Part shown: positions 53,956 through 62,289 of the stretch, piece by piece
How the letters are laid out: every line of letters starts with the position of its first letter
How positions within the stretch are numbered: the stretch's first letter is position 1
Assembly (NCBI GenBank): GCA_964587165.1
Contig: CAZPKH010000001.1
Span: 87,902-151,901 of the forward strand
Reading direction: 5' to 3'
Length of the DNA stretch: 64,000 nt
From: CAZPKH01 sp964587165
Lineage (GTDB): Bacteria > Bacteroidota > Bacteroidia > Bacteroidales > Muribaculaceae
Notes under the pieces: model-generated
What the model was told of the DNA's origin: nothing
What the model saw: the letters and a program-made list of their open reading frames with translations, nothing else
Databases searched by the model: none
Made by a program: the position numbers and the translations under genes

Positions 53956-54862
53956 TGCCTCGCAGCTCGTTGATGTCGGCGATTTGGTGACGCGCGCAGT
54001 AGTCGGCGATCTCGTCGATAATCCGCACGGTGCACGCCGGATCTATGAAATTTGCCGTGCCGACCTGCACTGCCGTGGCGCCGGCCATGATAAACTCAAG
54101 GGCATCGCGGCCGGATGTGATACCTCCCAGACCTATCACCGGGATCTTGACAGCGCGGGCCGTCTGCCACACCATTCGCACAGCTACGGGACGTACCGCC
54201 GGTCCTGATAGGCCTCCGGTCACGGTCGAAAGCATCGGCCGGCGTCGCTCTACATCGATAGCCATTCCCATAATCGTGTTGATGAGCGATACGGCATCGG
54301 CCCCCTCCGCCTCGACGGCTCGGGCTATCTCGGCTATATCGGTGACATTAGGCGACAGTTTTACAATCAGTGTACGAGGCCATGCTCTCCTCAGGGCTTT
54401 TGTCACCTCGGCAGCTCCGGCACATGTCGTGCCGAAAGCCATGCCGCCCTGCTTCACATTCGGGCAGGAGATATTGACTTCAATGGCCGCCACTCCGTCG
54501 AGCGGAGCGAGCTTTTGAGCCACAGCTACATAGTCGGACAACGAAGCACCCGACACATTCACGATCAGCCGGGCAGGATCGTATGCTCCGCGGAGAGTGG
54601 CATAGGTATGCTCAACGAAATGCTCCACACCCGGATTCTGAAGGCCGACTGCATTCAGCATACCCGAGGGCGTCTCAGCCATGCGCGGATAGTCGTTGCC
54701 CTGCCTGGGTTCAAGTGTTGTACCTTTTATAATATATGCTCCCAGACGACTGATGTCGATGAGATCTGCAAACTCGTGGCCATAGCCGAATGTGCCCGAG
54801 GCTGTCATTACCGGGTTCTGAAGCTCAAGTGCTCCTATTTTAACTTTGAGATTCGTTGTCAT
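53948..54862 (-). CDS. pyrD: Dihydroorotate dehydrogenase, class 1B catalytic subunit
   Basis: 304 residues. Oxidises dihydroorotate to orotate using FMN, passing electrons through PyrK to NAD. Seen: NPVMTASGTFGYGHE, INVSCPN-type motif (EVNISCPNVKQGG) with the class 1 active-site Cys position, the Lys of IVKLSPN, and GLGGITSGRDALEFIMAGA with the FMN phosphate site. The ATG at 54862 overlaps the pyrK stop as ATGA, so it is preferred to 54871. Class 1B is supported by the adjacent pyrK. Confidence 0.95.
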   Translation of the reverse strand: MTTNLKVKIGALELQNPVMTASGTFGYGHEFADLIDISRLGAYIIKGTTLEPRQGNDYPRMAETPSGMLNAVGLQNPGVEHFVEHTYATLRGAYDPARLIVNVSGASLSDYVAVAQKLAPLDGVAAIEVNISCPNVKQGGMAFGTTCAGAAEVTKALRRAWPRTLIVKLSPNVTDIAEIARAVEAEGADAVSLINTIMGMAIDVERRRPMLSTVTGGLSGPAVRPVAVRMVWQTARAVKIPVIGLGGITSGRDALEFIMAGATAVQVGTANFIDPACTVRIIDEIADYCARHQIADINELRGII

Positions 54863-55644
54863 GAAAGCCATGTGAGTTGATTAATATTGAACACCGGCCC
54901 TTCGGTGCATACGCAGACATTCCCTTTCACTGTCTTCTCCACGCAACAAAGGCACGCGCCGAGCCCGCAGGCCATCATATTTTCGAGCGAAACCTCGCAG
55001 TCGATACCTCTTCGCGAGGCAACCGAGGCGACACTCTTCATCATCGGTGCCGGGCCGCAGCAATAAATTTTTGTGAAGTCGCCTTCGGTGAGCGCCGCAT
55101 TAAGTGTCACTACACCGGGAGTACCTTCCGAACCATCGTCGGTAGAGATGTGCACGCGACCGATTTTCCTGAAATCATCTATCAGAAGCAGATCGCGCGC
55201 CGATCGTGCTCCGAGCAGAAACTCCGGCGAATATCCCGCTTCGCTAAGCTCCACTCCGAGCTGCAGCAGCGGCGCAACACCGACGCCTCCTCCTACCAGC
55301 AACGGACGAAAATCAGCCGATATCTCAGTCGGAAGCGTAAAACCGTTGCCTAAGGGCAGGAGCAGATTGAGCCTTGCACCCGGAGCCACATCGCACAACC
55401 ACGAGGTGCCTTTTCCTGCCCGACGGACAAGAAGGTGAAGCTCTCCGGAGCTGCAAAAGTAACGATTTATGGAGATAGGACGACGGAGCATGACACCCTG
55501 TGTATCGATAGCTACCTGTACGAACTGGCCGGGACGGCAACAGGGTAGTGGTATGTCTCGATCAGCAGGCTGAAGCACCAGCAGGGAGTAAAGAGGGGAT
55601 AGCTTCCTGCTCTCGGCCACAGTATAGTCGCGTAGTTGTTTCAT
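54859..55644 (-). CDS. pyrK: Dihydroorotate dehydrogenase electron transfer subunit
   Basis: 261 residues from the ATG at 55644. FAD and 2Fe-2S protein carrying electrons from PyrD to NAD. Seen: FAD motif MLRRPISINRY, GKGTSWLCDV, NAD-binding LVGGGVGVAPLLQLG, YCCGPAPMMKSVA and the iron-sulfur Cys set in CGLGACLCCVEKT with a fourth Cys in NVCVCTEGP. An upstream ATG lies before the promoter -7 box and is rejected. First gene of the pyrKD operon. Confidence 0.94.
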   Translation of the reverse strand: MKQLRDYTVAESRKLSPLYSLLVLQPADRDIPLPCCRPGQFVQVAIDTQGVMLRRPISINRYFCSSGELHLLVRRAGKGTSWLCDVAPGARLNLLLPLGNGFTLPTEISADFRPLLVGGGVGVAPLLQLGVELSEAGYSPEFLLGARSARDLLLIDDFRKIGRVHISTDDGSEGTPGVVTLNAALTEGDFTKIYCCGPAPMMKSVASVASRRGIDCEVSLENMMACGLGACLCCVEKTVKGNVCVCTEGPVFNINQLTWLS

Positions 55645-55669
55645 TAGTGTCGGATTATTTCTTCGCGTG

Positions 55670-55699
55670 CAAAGATACGACAATCCGACCGATCTTCAA
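55670..55699 (-). promoter_or_regulatory. Promoter of pyrKD
   Basis: Minus-strand TTG, 19 bases, then TATCTTTG (55670-55677). It decides the pyrK start at 55644, giving a leader of about 20 bases. Confidence 0.68.
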
Positions 55700-55717
55700 A
55701 ACGGCGTTACAGCCCCG

Positions 55718-56320
55718 TCAATGTCCGGCAGACTGTGGTAGAAAAGTCTCGAAAGTATTATCGTTGTAATATACTATAATGTGTGACACCTTACGCTTAG
55801 CCTCCGATGCTCCCTTCTGCTGAGATTGTGCCGAAGGTCCCGACGAGGAAGTCGCACCCGCAGACATTCCCGAAGTATCAATAAATGAAATTTCAGAAGG
55901 TGCCGGTGTCTGTTGTGCTTCAGGTGAGGGCTGTTTGCGCGGAGCAGTGCGGTAGGGGATAGCTTCGTATTTTTCCGGCTCACGCTGCTGATAGGCGTTA
56001 TTCTCCTTGCCGTAGGGCATAAACTCCTCGTAATCAGAAGCTATCGACTCATTAAACGGTAATTCCGGAGTATTTTCAGGCTCTGAAGTTTCAATATTTG
56101 CATCAGTCAGCATATTCCCCTCGCCAAACATCAACCACATCACCGATAAAGCCGGGAAGGCATCGTGGATCTTACCTATAAGCTCGTCAGACACTTTTTT
56201 ATTGCGTCCGCTCAGCAACTGAGAGAACGACGGTCGGGGTATGCCGCATGTATCTGCAAACTGTGATACTGAAATCTTTCGGTAATCAATAAACTGGCGG
56301 AGGCGAGTTGCAATGTCCAT
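55718..56320 (-). CDS. XRE-family transcriptional regulator
   Basis: 200 residues. N-terminal helix-turn-helix of the Cro/CI type (RLRQFIDYRKISVSQFADTCGIPRPSFSQLLSGRNKKVS, about residues 6-44), then a WLMFGEGNML segment common to Bacteroidetes XRE proteins, a long Pro/Ser/Gln-rich disordered middle (about 85-170) and a short beta-like C-terminus (KVSHIIVYYNDNTFETFLP) that may mediate dimerisation. The upstream region is full of TGCAAA-type motifs, two of them within its own leader, which suggests it regulates itself. The target genes are unknown. Confidence 0.85.
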   Translation of the reverse strand: MDIATRLRQFIDYRKISVSQFADTCGIPRPSFSQLLSGRNKKVSDELIGKIHDAFPALSVMWLMFGEGNMLTDANIETSEPENTPELPFNESIASDYEEFMPYGKENNAYQQREPEKYEAIPYRTAPRKQPSPEAQQTPAPSEISFIDTSGMSAGATSSSGPSAQSQQKGASEAKRKVSHIIVYYNDNTFETFLPQSAGH

Positions 56321-56379
56321 AATGCAAATTATTGTTTTGTAAACTGCGTTGCAAATGTAAAAAAACTAATTGAAATATG

Positions 56380-56387
56380 CAAATTTA
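56380..56387 (-). promoter_or_regulatory. Putative -7 box of the XRE gene
   Basis: TAAATTTG on the minus strand, 60 bases before the ATG, overlapping one GCAAAT motif. No good TTG at the -33 position, as would fit a regulated promoter. Confidence 0.45.
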
Positions 56388-56516
56388 CAATCATAAATCG
56401 TTGTTCGCGTTTGAAAATTCAGTCATTTGCATTTGCATTCGCATAGTTCACAAACGCAATATTGCTTAAACTATTACTCAAATAATAACATATATAATAC
56501 TGAAGTACAAATAAAT

Positions 56517-56558
56517 AAGTGCACCAATTTGCCGTATTTCGGCAAACTTGGTGCACTT
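56517..56558. terminator. Long hairpin in the gene-free region
   Basis: AAGTGCACCAA-TTTGCCG pairs with CGGCAAA-C-TTGGTGCACTT: 18 pairs with one bulged C and a 5-base loop. On the minus strand it is followed by T-rich sequence (TATTTATTTG), so it could end a minus-strand transcript arising in 56560-57000. Confidence 0.6.
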
Positions 56559-57030
56559 AGGCCTTTACTATAAAGTATCGCTAAAACTTACACATATATA
56601 ACTTTGGATATGAGATAAATATCGTATATGTAAACGAGTGTTAACTCCCTGTATTTATCATTTTGCAAATAATCGTTTGCAACGATTAATCTTCATTTTC
56701 CATGTCTTTAGATCTGCAAATTGTATATGTTTGCAAATCATTTATCCGGAGCGTTTGCAATTTTGAAATAGAATTCTGATTTGTATTCGAAAACTTATTC
56801 GTATTTGCAAATATTATCGGAGTTTTCAGTCCACATTGTCAATGAAGCATGAACGACTCTCTTGTCATTCAACAGTATAACAAATAGAACCATCAAAAAG
56901 ATTTCTCAGATTTGCATTTTCCGGGCAACGATACGGTACGATGATGAATTTTTGATTCTCACGAGCTTATTTTGCCCTTTTCCGGCAATAACTGCCTACC
57001 CTTTAGCCCGGTGGAATAAATAATAAAATT

Positions 57031-57058
57031 CGCCGGCGCTGTTCAATCAGCGTCGGCG
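57031..57058 (-). terminator. Intrinsic terminator of lon-mutS2
   Basis: On the minus strand CGCCGACGCTG pairs with CAGCGCCGGCG (11 pairs, one wobble) around a 6-base loop, followed by AATTTTATTATTTATT. It lies 45 bases after the mutS2 stop. Confidence 0.8.
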
Positions 57059-57103
57059 TCATGGATTATCGAGATATATTGTACGACGAAAGAAATTCTA
57101 TAA

Positions 57104-59593
57104 TCAGGAAAGATTGACGACCGTAATTCCTGCACCGCCAAAACGAACATCCTCGTCAGCAAAGCTATCGACACCGGGTGCCGTTGAGAGGTATTGCCGG
57201 ATATACTGCCGAAGAGCGCCGGTGCCGGTGCCGTGAAGTATGCGTACACGTCCGGCGCGGAATTGCACGGCATCGTCAAGATAATATTGCACAGCCTGCA
57301 CAGCTTCGTCAACTCGCATACCGCGCACATCTATCTCCTGACGGAACTGCTGAAGGCGAGCCTGAGACTGTGAGCTCTGTACAGCGGTCGCCCCCGATCG
57401 GGCACCTGAATGGATCGTTGCATTCGATGGTATAAGGCGTGATATGTCGACAGTTGTCTTGAGGCTTCCGAAAGCTACGGTAGCTTTTTTGCCCGTAATC
57501 TCAAGAATACGTCCGGGTGTAGCTTGTCCTTGCAATTTTACCGTATCGCCTGCAGTGAAACGACGACGTTCGGCTACTTCCGGCACCGCACTTTCGTGAT
57601 GCCGATCACGCTTCTTCATCTTGGGAGCCTTGCGGAGTATCTCGGGAGCATCGGTATCGCGATCGGATGCTTCCGCAAGAGCCTCGCGCTGCTTCTGCAG
57701 CCGGCGGCGCGCCTCAAGGGTTGATTCGCGTTCGGCCTGCGAACGACGTATTTCGTGGATCGTCCGTTCGATCGAAGCATTGCTCTGCTGCAATATCTCT
57801 TCTGCCTTGGCGCGTGCATCGGCTATTATCTCGCGGCGGGCACGCCGCAGCTCGTCAGCCTGAGTTTCGTATCGCTCGAGTGCTGCGTCAACCTTTTTTT
57901 CCTTCTGATGTATGGAAGCCCTCTTGTCGGCCCAATAACGGCGGTCGCGAGCAATATCGAGAAGATATTTATCAAGATTCACATAGTCGGATCCGACAAG
58001 CTCTTCGGCACGATCGATCACCGACGACGGCAGGCCGCTTTTACGCGCTATCTCTACAGCAAACGAACTCCCGGGATGCCCTACAGCAAGCCGAAAGAGC
58101 GGCGCCATAGCCTGCCGGTCGTAAAGCATCGAGCCGTTGACTAGTCCCGGAGTAGAGTCGGCGGCAGTCTTGAGGTTGTGATAATGGGTCGTGACAAGCC
58201 CCCACATCCCCTCGCGGTTGAACTCCTCGAGCACAGCCTGTGCAAGAGCTCCTCCTATCTGAGGCTCGGTGCCGCTACCCGGTTCATCAATGATGAAAAG
58301 CGACCGCCGCGATCCGGCGCGCAGCATTGTGCGGAGATTGCGAAGGTGTGAGGAGAAAGTCGAGAGATCATCGTCGATCGACTGGTCGTCGCCTATATCA
58401 AGCAGAATATCTTTGAAAAGACCGATGTGCGAATTGTCGGACATTGGCGGAAGCAACCCGCACTGCACCATATACTGCACGAGAGCAACCGTTTTAATCG
58501 CAACCGACTTGCCTCCGGCATTGGGCCCGGAAATCACAAGTATCCTATCCTTGGGTGTAAGCGTAATGTCGAGTGGCACAATCTTGCGTCCCTGTCGCTG
58601 AAGCGAGGCGTCGAGCAGCGGATGCCGTGCGCCGTACCATTCCAGCTCAGGCTTTGCCGACACTGTAGGGAGAGCCGCCGCGATCCGGGCGGCATATAGA
58701 GCCTTGGCATGTATAAAATCCACTTCGGTGGCAATCTGCAGATTCGCAGTAAGCTCGGGTAAGTGCTCCCGAAGCATATCGGCAGCAGCGGTGAGTATCC
58801 TGTTGACCTCGTGGCGCTCGGCCGATTCGAGCTCGCGCAGACGATTGTTTGCCTCCACCATCTCGGCCGGCTCTATGAATACGGTACGTCCGGTAGCACT
58901 CTGATCGTGCACTATACCGGACACCTTACGCTTGTGCATAGCCTGGACCGGTATGACAAGGCGCCCGTCGCGCACAGCACCTGTAGCTCCAGCCTCCACA
59001 TAACCCTCGTCGATGGCCCGCTGGAGCACACGTCGCATAGTCGAGCCTAACGAGCCGCGCAAGCGCTGGAGCGAACGGCGTAATTCAGCAAGCTCGGGCG
59101 AAGCATTGTCGAGAACATTGCCATACGGATCAATGATACGGTCAATCTTTCGGGTGATCTCAGAGGTGGGTGTTATATCAGCCATTATAGCGTGCAGCCG
59201 CGGATACCGATGCCCGCTGCCGCCGTCCGGGTCAGAGCACTTGCGCATGAATGCGGCCATATTGTCGACAGCACGCATCGACGAGGCAAGCGCCGCCAGA
59301 TCAGTTCCCGTAAGCATCGAGCCCGCCACCCTGATACTTTGGAGCAGCCGCAATCCGTCAGGCTGTAGGGAGCCGACACCGATATCGCCGGCATTTTCAC
59401 CCCCCGGTTCCGGCGCCACGATGGCAAGCATCTCTGAAGTGGACTCGAGAAGGCGCATCACACGGCCATAATCAGACGAGAACTCCATCCTTTCAGCCAT
59501 CTGCGCAGCCTCGGGGGTGACACACAGTCCGGCCACAATCTGCCGAACCGTGTCGAAGCCTGTCTTTTGTTCAAAACTAACCGGGTAGATCAT
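57104..59593 (-). CDS. mutS2: MutS2 family protein
   Basis: 829 residues. MutS2 acts on branched DNA or on collided ribosomes, depending on species; it is not a mismatch repair protein. Seen: the core domain, Walker A GPNAGGKSVAIKT (about residue 355), the ABC-type STFSSHLRNL and DEPGSGTEP motifs, a long coiled coil (about 510-640) and a C-terminal Smr nuclease domain (DVRGMRVDEAVQAV, HGTGTGALR, about 740-829). Its start overlaps the lon stop by four bases (ATGA), so the two are one transcript ended by a terminator. Confidence 0.95.
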   Translation of the reverse strand: MIYPVSFEQKTGFDTVRQIVAGLCVTPEAAQMAERMEFSSDYGRVMRLLESTSEMLAIVAPEPGGENAGDIGVGSLQPDGLRLLQSIRVAGSMLTGTDLAALASSMRAVDNMAAFMRKCSDPDGGSGHRYPRLHAIMADITPTSEITRKIDRIIDPYGNVLDNASPELAELRRSLQRLRGSLGSTMRRVLQRAIDEGYVEAGATGAVRDGRLVIPVQAMHKRKVSGIVHDQSATGRTVFIEPAEMVEANNRLRELESAERHEVNRILTAAADMLREHLPELTANLQIATEVDFIHAKALYAARIAAALPTVSAKPELEWYGARHPLLDASLQRQGRKIVPLDITLTPKDRILVISGPNAGGKSVAIKTVALVQYMVQCGLLPPMSDNSHIGLFKDILLDIGDDQSIDDDLSTFSSHLRNLRTMLRAGSRRSLFIIDEPGSGTEPQIGGALAQAVLEEFNREGMWGLVTTHYHNLKTAADSTPGLVNGSMLYDRQAMAPLFRLAVGHPGSSFAVEIARKSGLPSSVIDRAEELVGSDYVNLDKYLLDIARDRRYWADKRASIHQKEKKVDAALERYETQADELRRARREIIADARAKAEEILQQSNASIERTIHEIRRSQAERESTLEARRRLQKQREALAEASDRDTDAPEILRKAPKMKKRDRHHESAVPEVAERRRFTAGDTVKLQGQATPGRILEITGKKATVAFGSLKTTVDISRLIPSNATIHSGARSGATAVQSSQSQARLQQFRQEIDVRGMRVDEAVQAVQYYLDDAVQFRAGRVRILHGTGTGALRQYIRQYLSTAPGVDSFADEDVRFGGAGITVVNLS

Positions 59594-62040
59594 TTCAGCG
59601 TCGGCTCCGGTTTTGCCGAATCATCTTGCGCGGGAAAAGCAATAGCAAGAGCCTCCGGTATTGTGGACACATAATGCAGCTTCAGATCGGAGAGATATTC
59701 TGCCGGAATCTCATCTTCCACCTCCGCTTTGCATGGTGCGGGGAGAATAATCTGAGTGATACCGGCGCGACGTGCGGCGAGAATCTTCTCCTTGAGCCCT
59801 CCGACAGCGAGGATGCGGCCCGAGAGAGAAATTTCACCTGTCATGGCAAGCGATGCTATCGGACAGCGACCTGTGTAAGTGCTCACCAGCGATGTAACGA
59901 TAGTGATACCGGCCGAGGGGCCGTCTTTCGGTACAGCCCCTTCGGGAGCATGGATATTGACCGTATTGTGCGCTATCTTTTCAGGATCGATACCAAGCTC
60001 TGAAGCGTGAGCACTGACATAGCGCGCAGCTATGGTGGCCGACTCCTTCATCACGCTGCCAAGATTGCCGGTAAGCTCTATCGAGAAGTACTGCGACGGG
60101 GTGAGAACTGATTCTATCAGAAGCACTTCGCCTCCGGTGGCGGTCCATGCCAGCCCGGTAGCAATTCCCGGGATAGCGGGAGTACGGAATCGGTCAGCAT
60201 GATAGCGCTCGGGGCCAAGGATTTCCGGGAGGTCGGCGACATCAATCTTTGCCGGGATATCCAAAGTATTCTGAAGCCTTCGCAGTATGGTTCGGCGTAT
60301 CACCTTTCCGAGAGCACGGTTAAGCTGTCGCACACCACTCTCCGATGTATAGTGGTGAATGATATGCAGTAACGCCTCCGGTGTGAACTCGAAATCGGCC
60401 GCCGGCAGTTTATGCAACTCAAGCAATCTGGGCAGCAGGTGCCGACGGGCAATCTCAACCTTCTCCTCCACCAGATACCCCGGCAGTTCGATTATCTCCA
60501 TGCGGTCGAGCAGCGGCGCGGGGATAGTCGATAGGGTGTTGGCCGTAGCTATGAAGGCAGCCTGCGACAGATCAAAGTCTATATCTACAAAATTGTCATG
60601 GAATCGGCAGTTCTGCTCCGGATCGAGCACCTCAAGGAGCGCCGAGGCGGGATCGCCTTTGAAGTCCTGACCGATCTTGTCTATCTCGTCGAGCAGTATG
60701 AGGGGATTGGCGACACCGGCACGGCGCACGGCATCGATCACCCGGCCCGGAAGCGCGCCTATATATGTGCGGCGATGTCCGCGGATCTCAGCCTCGTCAT
60801 GGAGGCCGCCGAGCGACACGCGCTGATACTTTCGCCCCATGGCTTTTGCGATTGACTGCCCGAGCGATGTCTTACCCACACCGGGAGCGCCGACAAGGCA
60901 TATGATAGGAGAGTGGGCCGAGTCGCCGCGGTGTATAGCCACTGCAATCTGCTCGATGATGCGGTCCTTGACCCGCTTCAGACCATAATGGTCTGCTTCA
61001 AGAATCTCTGCAGCTGCCCGGATGTCAGACGATAGAGTATCGTGCGTAGCCCATGGCAGGGTAAGCACCGTCTCAAGATAATTCAGCTGCACGGCGTAGT
61101 CTGGCGATTGAGGCGCAAGATGACGCAGTTTATTCAGCTCTCTTGCTATCTGAGGACGAGCAGCTTCAGGGATAGGGGTCTTGGCGGCAAGCTCCTGAAG
61201 GCGATCAGCCTCGTCGGCCTCATCGCCATAAAGCTCTTCGCGGATTGCTTCGAGCTGCTGCTGTAAAAAAGCCGACCGTTGCTGCGAGTCGATACGCGCC
61301 TTGGTGCGCCGCTGTATATCGCGGGTTATATCAAAGAGCTGCTCCTGCTTGGATAGTTTGGCCAATATCATGAAGGCACGCTCTTTCAAGCGGTTCTGTT
61401 CAAGTAATTGTATCTTGAAAGGTGTCTCAAAGGGCGAATGTGTAGCAATAAGGTTGATCAGCGAGTCGGCATCACGGGTATTCTCTATATTGAATTTGAT
61501 GTCGTCCGGAGCATTCCCGCCGGCGTTTTCAAAAAGCTTGATCATCGTACGCTTTATAGCGTCGACCAAGAGCACGAACTCACGGTCGGTGGCACGAGGA
61601 CGCGATTCGCGGACCGCACTGACCTGAGCCCGGAGCGGAAATTCCGGCGTCCCTTCTACAGCAGCATTGATACGGAATTTGCCGCGTGCGCGCACAATGG
61701 CCGTAGCTGACCCGTCGGGCAGCTCAAGCACCTGCAGTATCTCCGCATAAACACCCGTATTATAGATCTCCCCTCGCGAGATGCTGGGCTCCTCGACTTT
61801 CGGATCTTTCTGACACACTACCCCGACTATAACATTCCTCTCGCTTGCCATGCGGGCAGTCGAAAGGGTAGCCGAACGGCCAAGAGAGATAGGGAATGTC
61901 ACTTCGGGAAAAAGCACGAAGTCGCGCGTCACAATAAGCGGAAGCGCTTCATTATCAGGCTCGGCCTGCTGTATGGAAGTTGTATCTATAGAAAAGTGGC
62001 CTATTGTTTTGGTGAGGCCGTCGGGCATATCGTCATTCAT
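59590..62040 (-). CDS. lon: ATP-dependent protease Lon
   Basis: 816 residues. Cytoplasmic AAA+ protease for damaged and regulatory proteins. N-terminal substrate domain (PLIVTRDFVLFPEVTFPISL), Walker A GAPGVGKTSL (about residue 384), Walker B LILLDEIDKIG, and the protease domain with catalytic Ser in PKDGPSAGIT (about 710) and the Lys of VGGLKEKILAA. Full length. It heads the lon-mutS2 transcript. Confidence 0.97.
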   Translation of the reverse strand: MNDDMPDGLTKTIGHFSIDTTSIQQAEPDNEALPLIVTRDFVLFPEVTFPISLGRSATLSTARMASERNVIVGVVCQKDPKVEEPSISRGEIYNTGVYAEILQVLELPDGSATAIVRARGKFRINAAVEGTPEFPLRAQVSAVRESRPRATDREFVLLVDAIKRTMIKLFENAGGNAPDDIKFNIENTRDADSLINLIATHSPFETPFKIQLLEQNRLKERAFMILAKLSKQEQLFDITRDIQRRTKARIDSQQRSAFLQQQLEAIREELYGDEADEADRLQELAAKTPIPEAARPQIARELNKLRHLAPQSPDYAVQLNYLETVLTLPWATHDTLSSDIRAAAEILEADHYGLKRVKDRIIEQIAVAIHRGDSAHSPIICLVGAPGVGKTSLGQSIAKAMGRKYQRVSLGGLHDEAEIRGHRRTYIGALPGRVIDAVRRAGVANPLILLDEIDKIGQDFKGDPASALLEVLDPEQNCRFHDNFVDIDFDLSQAAFIATANTLSTIPAPLLDRMEIIELPGYLVEEKVEIARRHLLPRLLELHKLPAADFEFTPEALLHIIHHYTSESGVRQLNRALGKVIRRTILRRLQNTLDIPAKIDVADLPEILGPERYHADRFRTPAIPGIATGLAWTATGGEVLLIESVLTPSQYFSIELTGNLGSVMKESATIAARYVSAHASELGIDPEKIAHNTVNIHAPEGAVPKDGPSAGITIVTSLVSTYTGRCPIASLAMTGEISLSGRILAVGGLKEKILAARRAGITQIILPAPCKAEVEDEIPAEYLSDLKLHYVSTIPEALAIAFPAQDDSAKPEPTLK

Positions 62041-62131
62041 AAATTGCAGTAGTTTGAGTATTGCAACCGTGATTCAGAGAGGCATCCCGGCTATATAAAT
62101 AATGTGGCAGATGCCCGCTCATAACGGAGTG

Positions 62132-62139
62132 CAAATTTA
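62132..62139 (-). promoter_or_regulatory. Putative -7 box of lon
   Basis: TAAATTTG on the minus strand, about 92 bases before the lon ATG. The -33 TTG is not evident. Confidence 0.45.
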
Positions 62140-62289
62140 CAAAAAAAAGACGACATGCGGCTCTTATGGGGACGATTTATTCTTTTTACAATTTTTAATT
62201 AAAAAACATGTCGGAAATATCAAAAAAAGTTATTAAATTGCAGTCGCAAATCTAATCCAAACCGAATTATTACATTTAACTCTAATAAC

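Larger units (their letters stand above)
56321..57103. promoter_or_regulatory. Gene-free AT-rich region with repeated TTTGCAA/GCAAAT motifs
   Basis: 783 bases with no supportable ORF. GCAAAT or ATTTGC occurs at 56324, 56351, 56379, 56425, 56431, 56665, 56716, 56733, 56803, 56807 and 56910. TTTGCAA occurs five times at 56662-56810. One copy is centred in an 8-base palindrome (TAATCGTT-TGC-AACGATTA, 56670-56688) and another is ATTTGCAAAT (56803-56812). A long hairpin lies at 56517-56558, and a -7 box for the XRE gene at 56380-56387. Likely a regulator binding region; a small RNA or a chromosome-organising site are alternatives. Confidence 0.6.

Noticed and set aside
56321..57103. Replication origin
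   Set aside because: The region is AT rich with repeats, but I find no cluster of DnaA boxes (only one partial TTATCC at 56742) and no dnaA, dnaN or rnpA-rpmH nearby.
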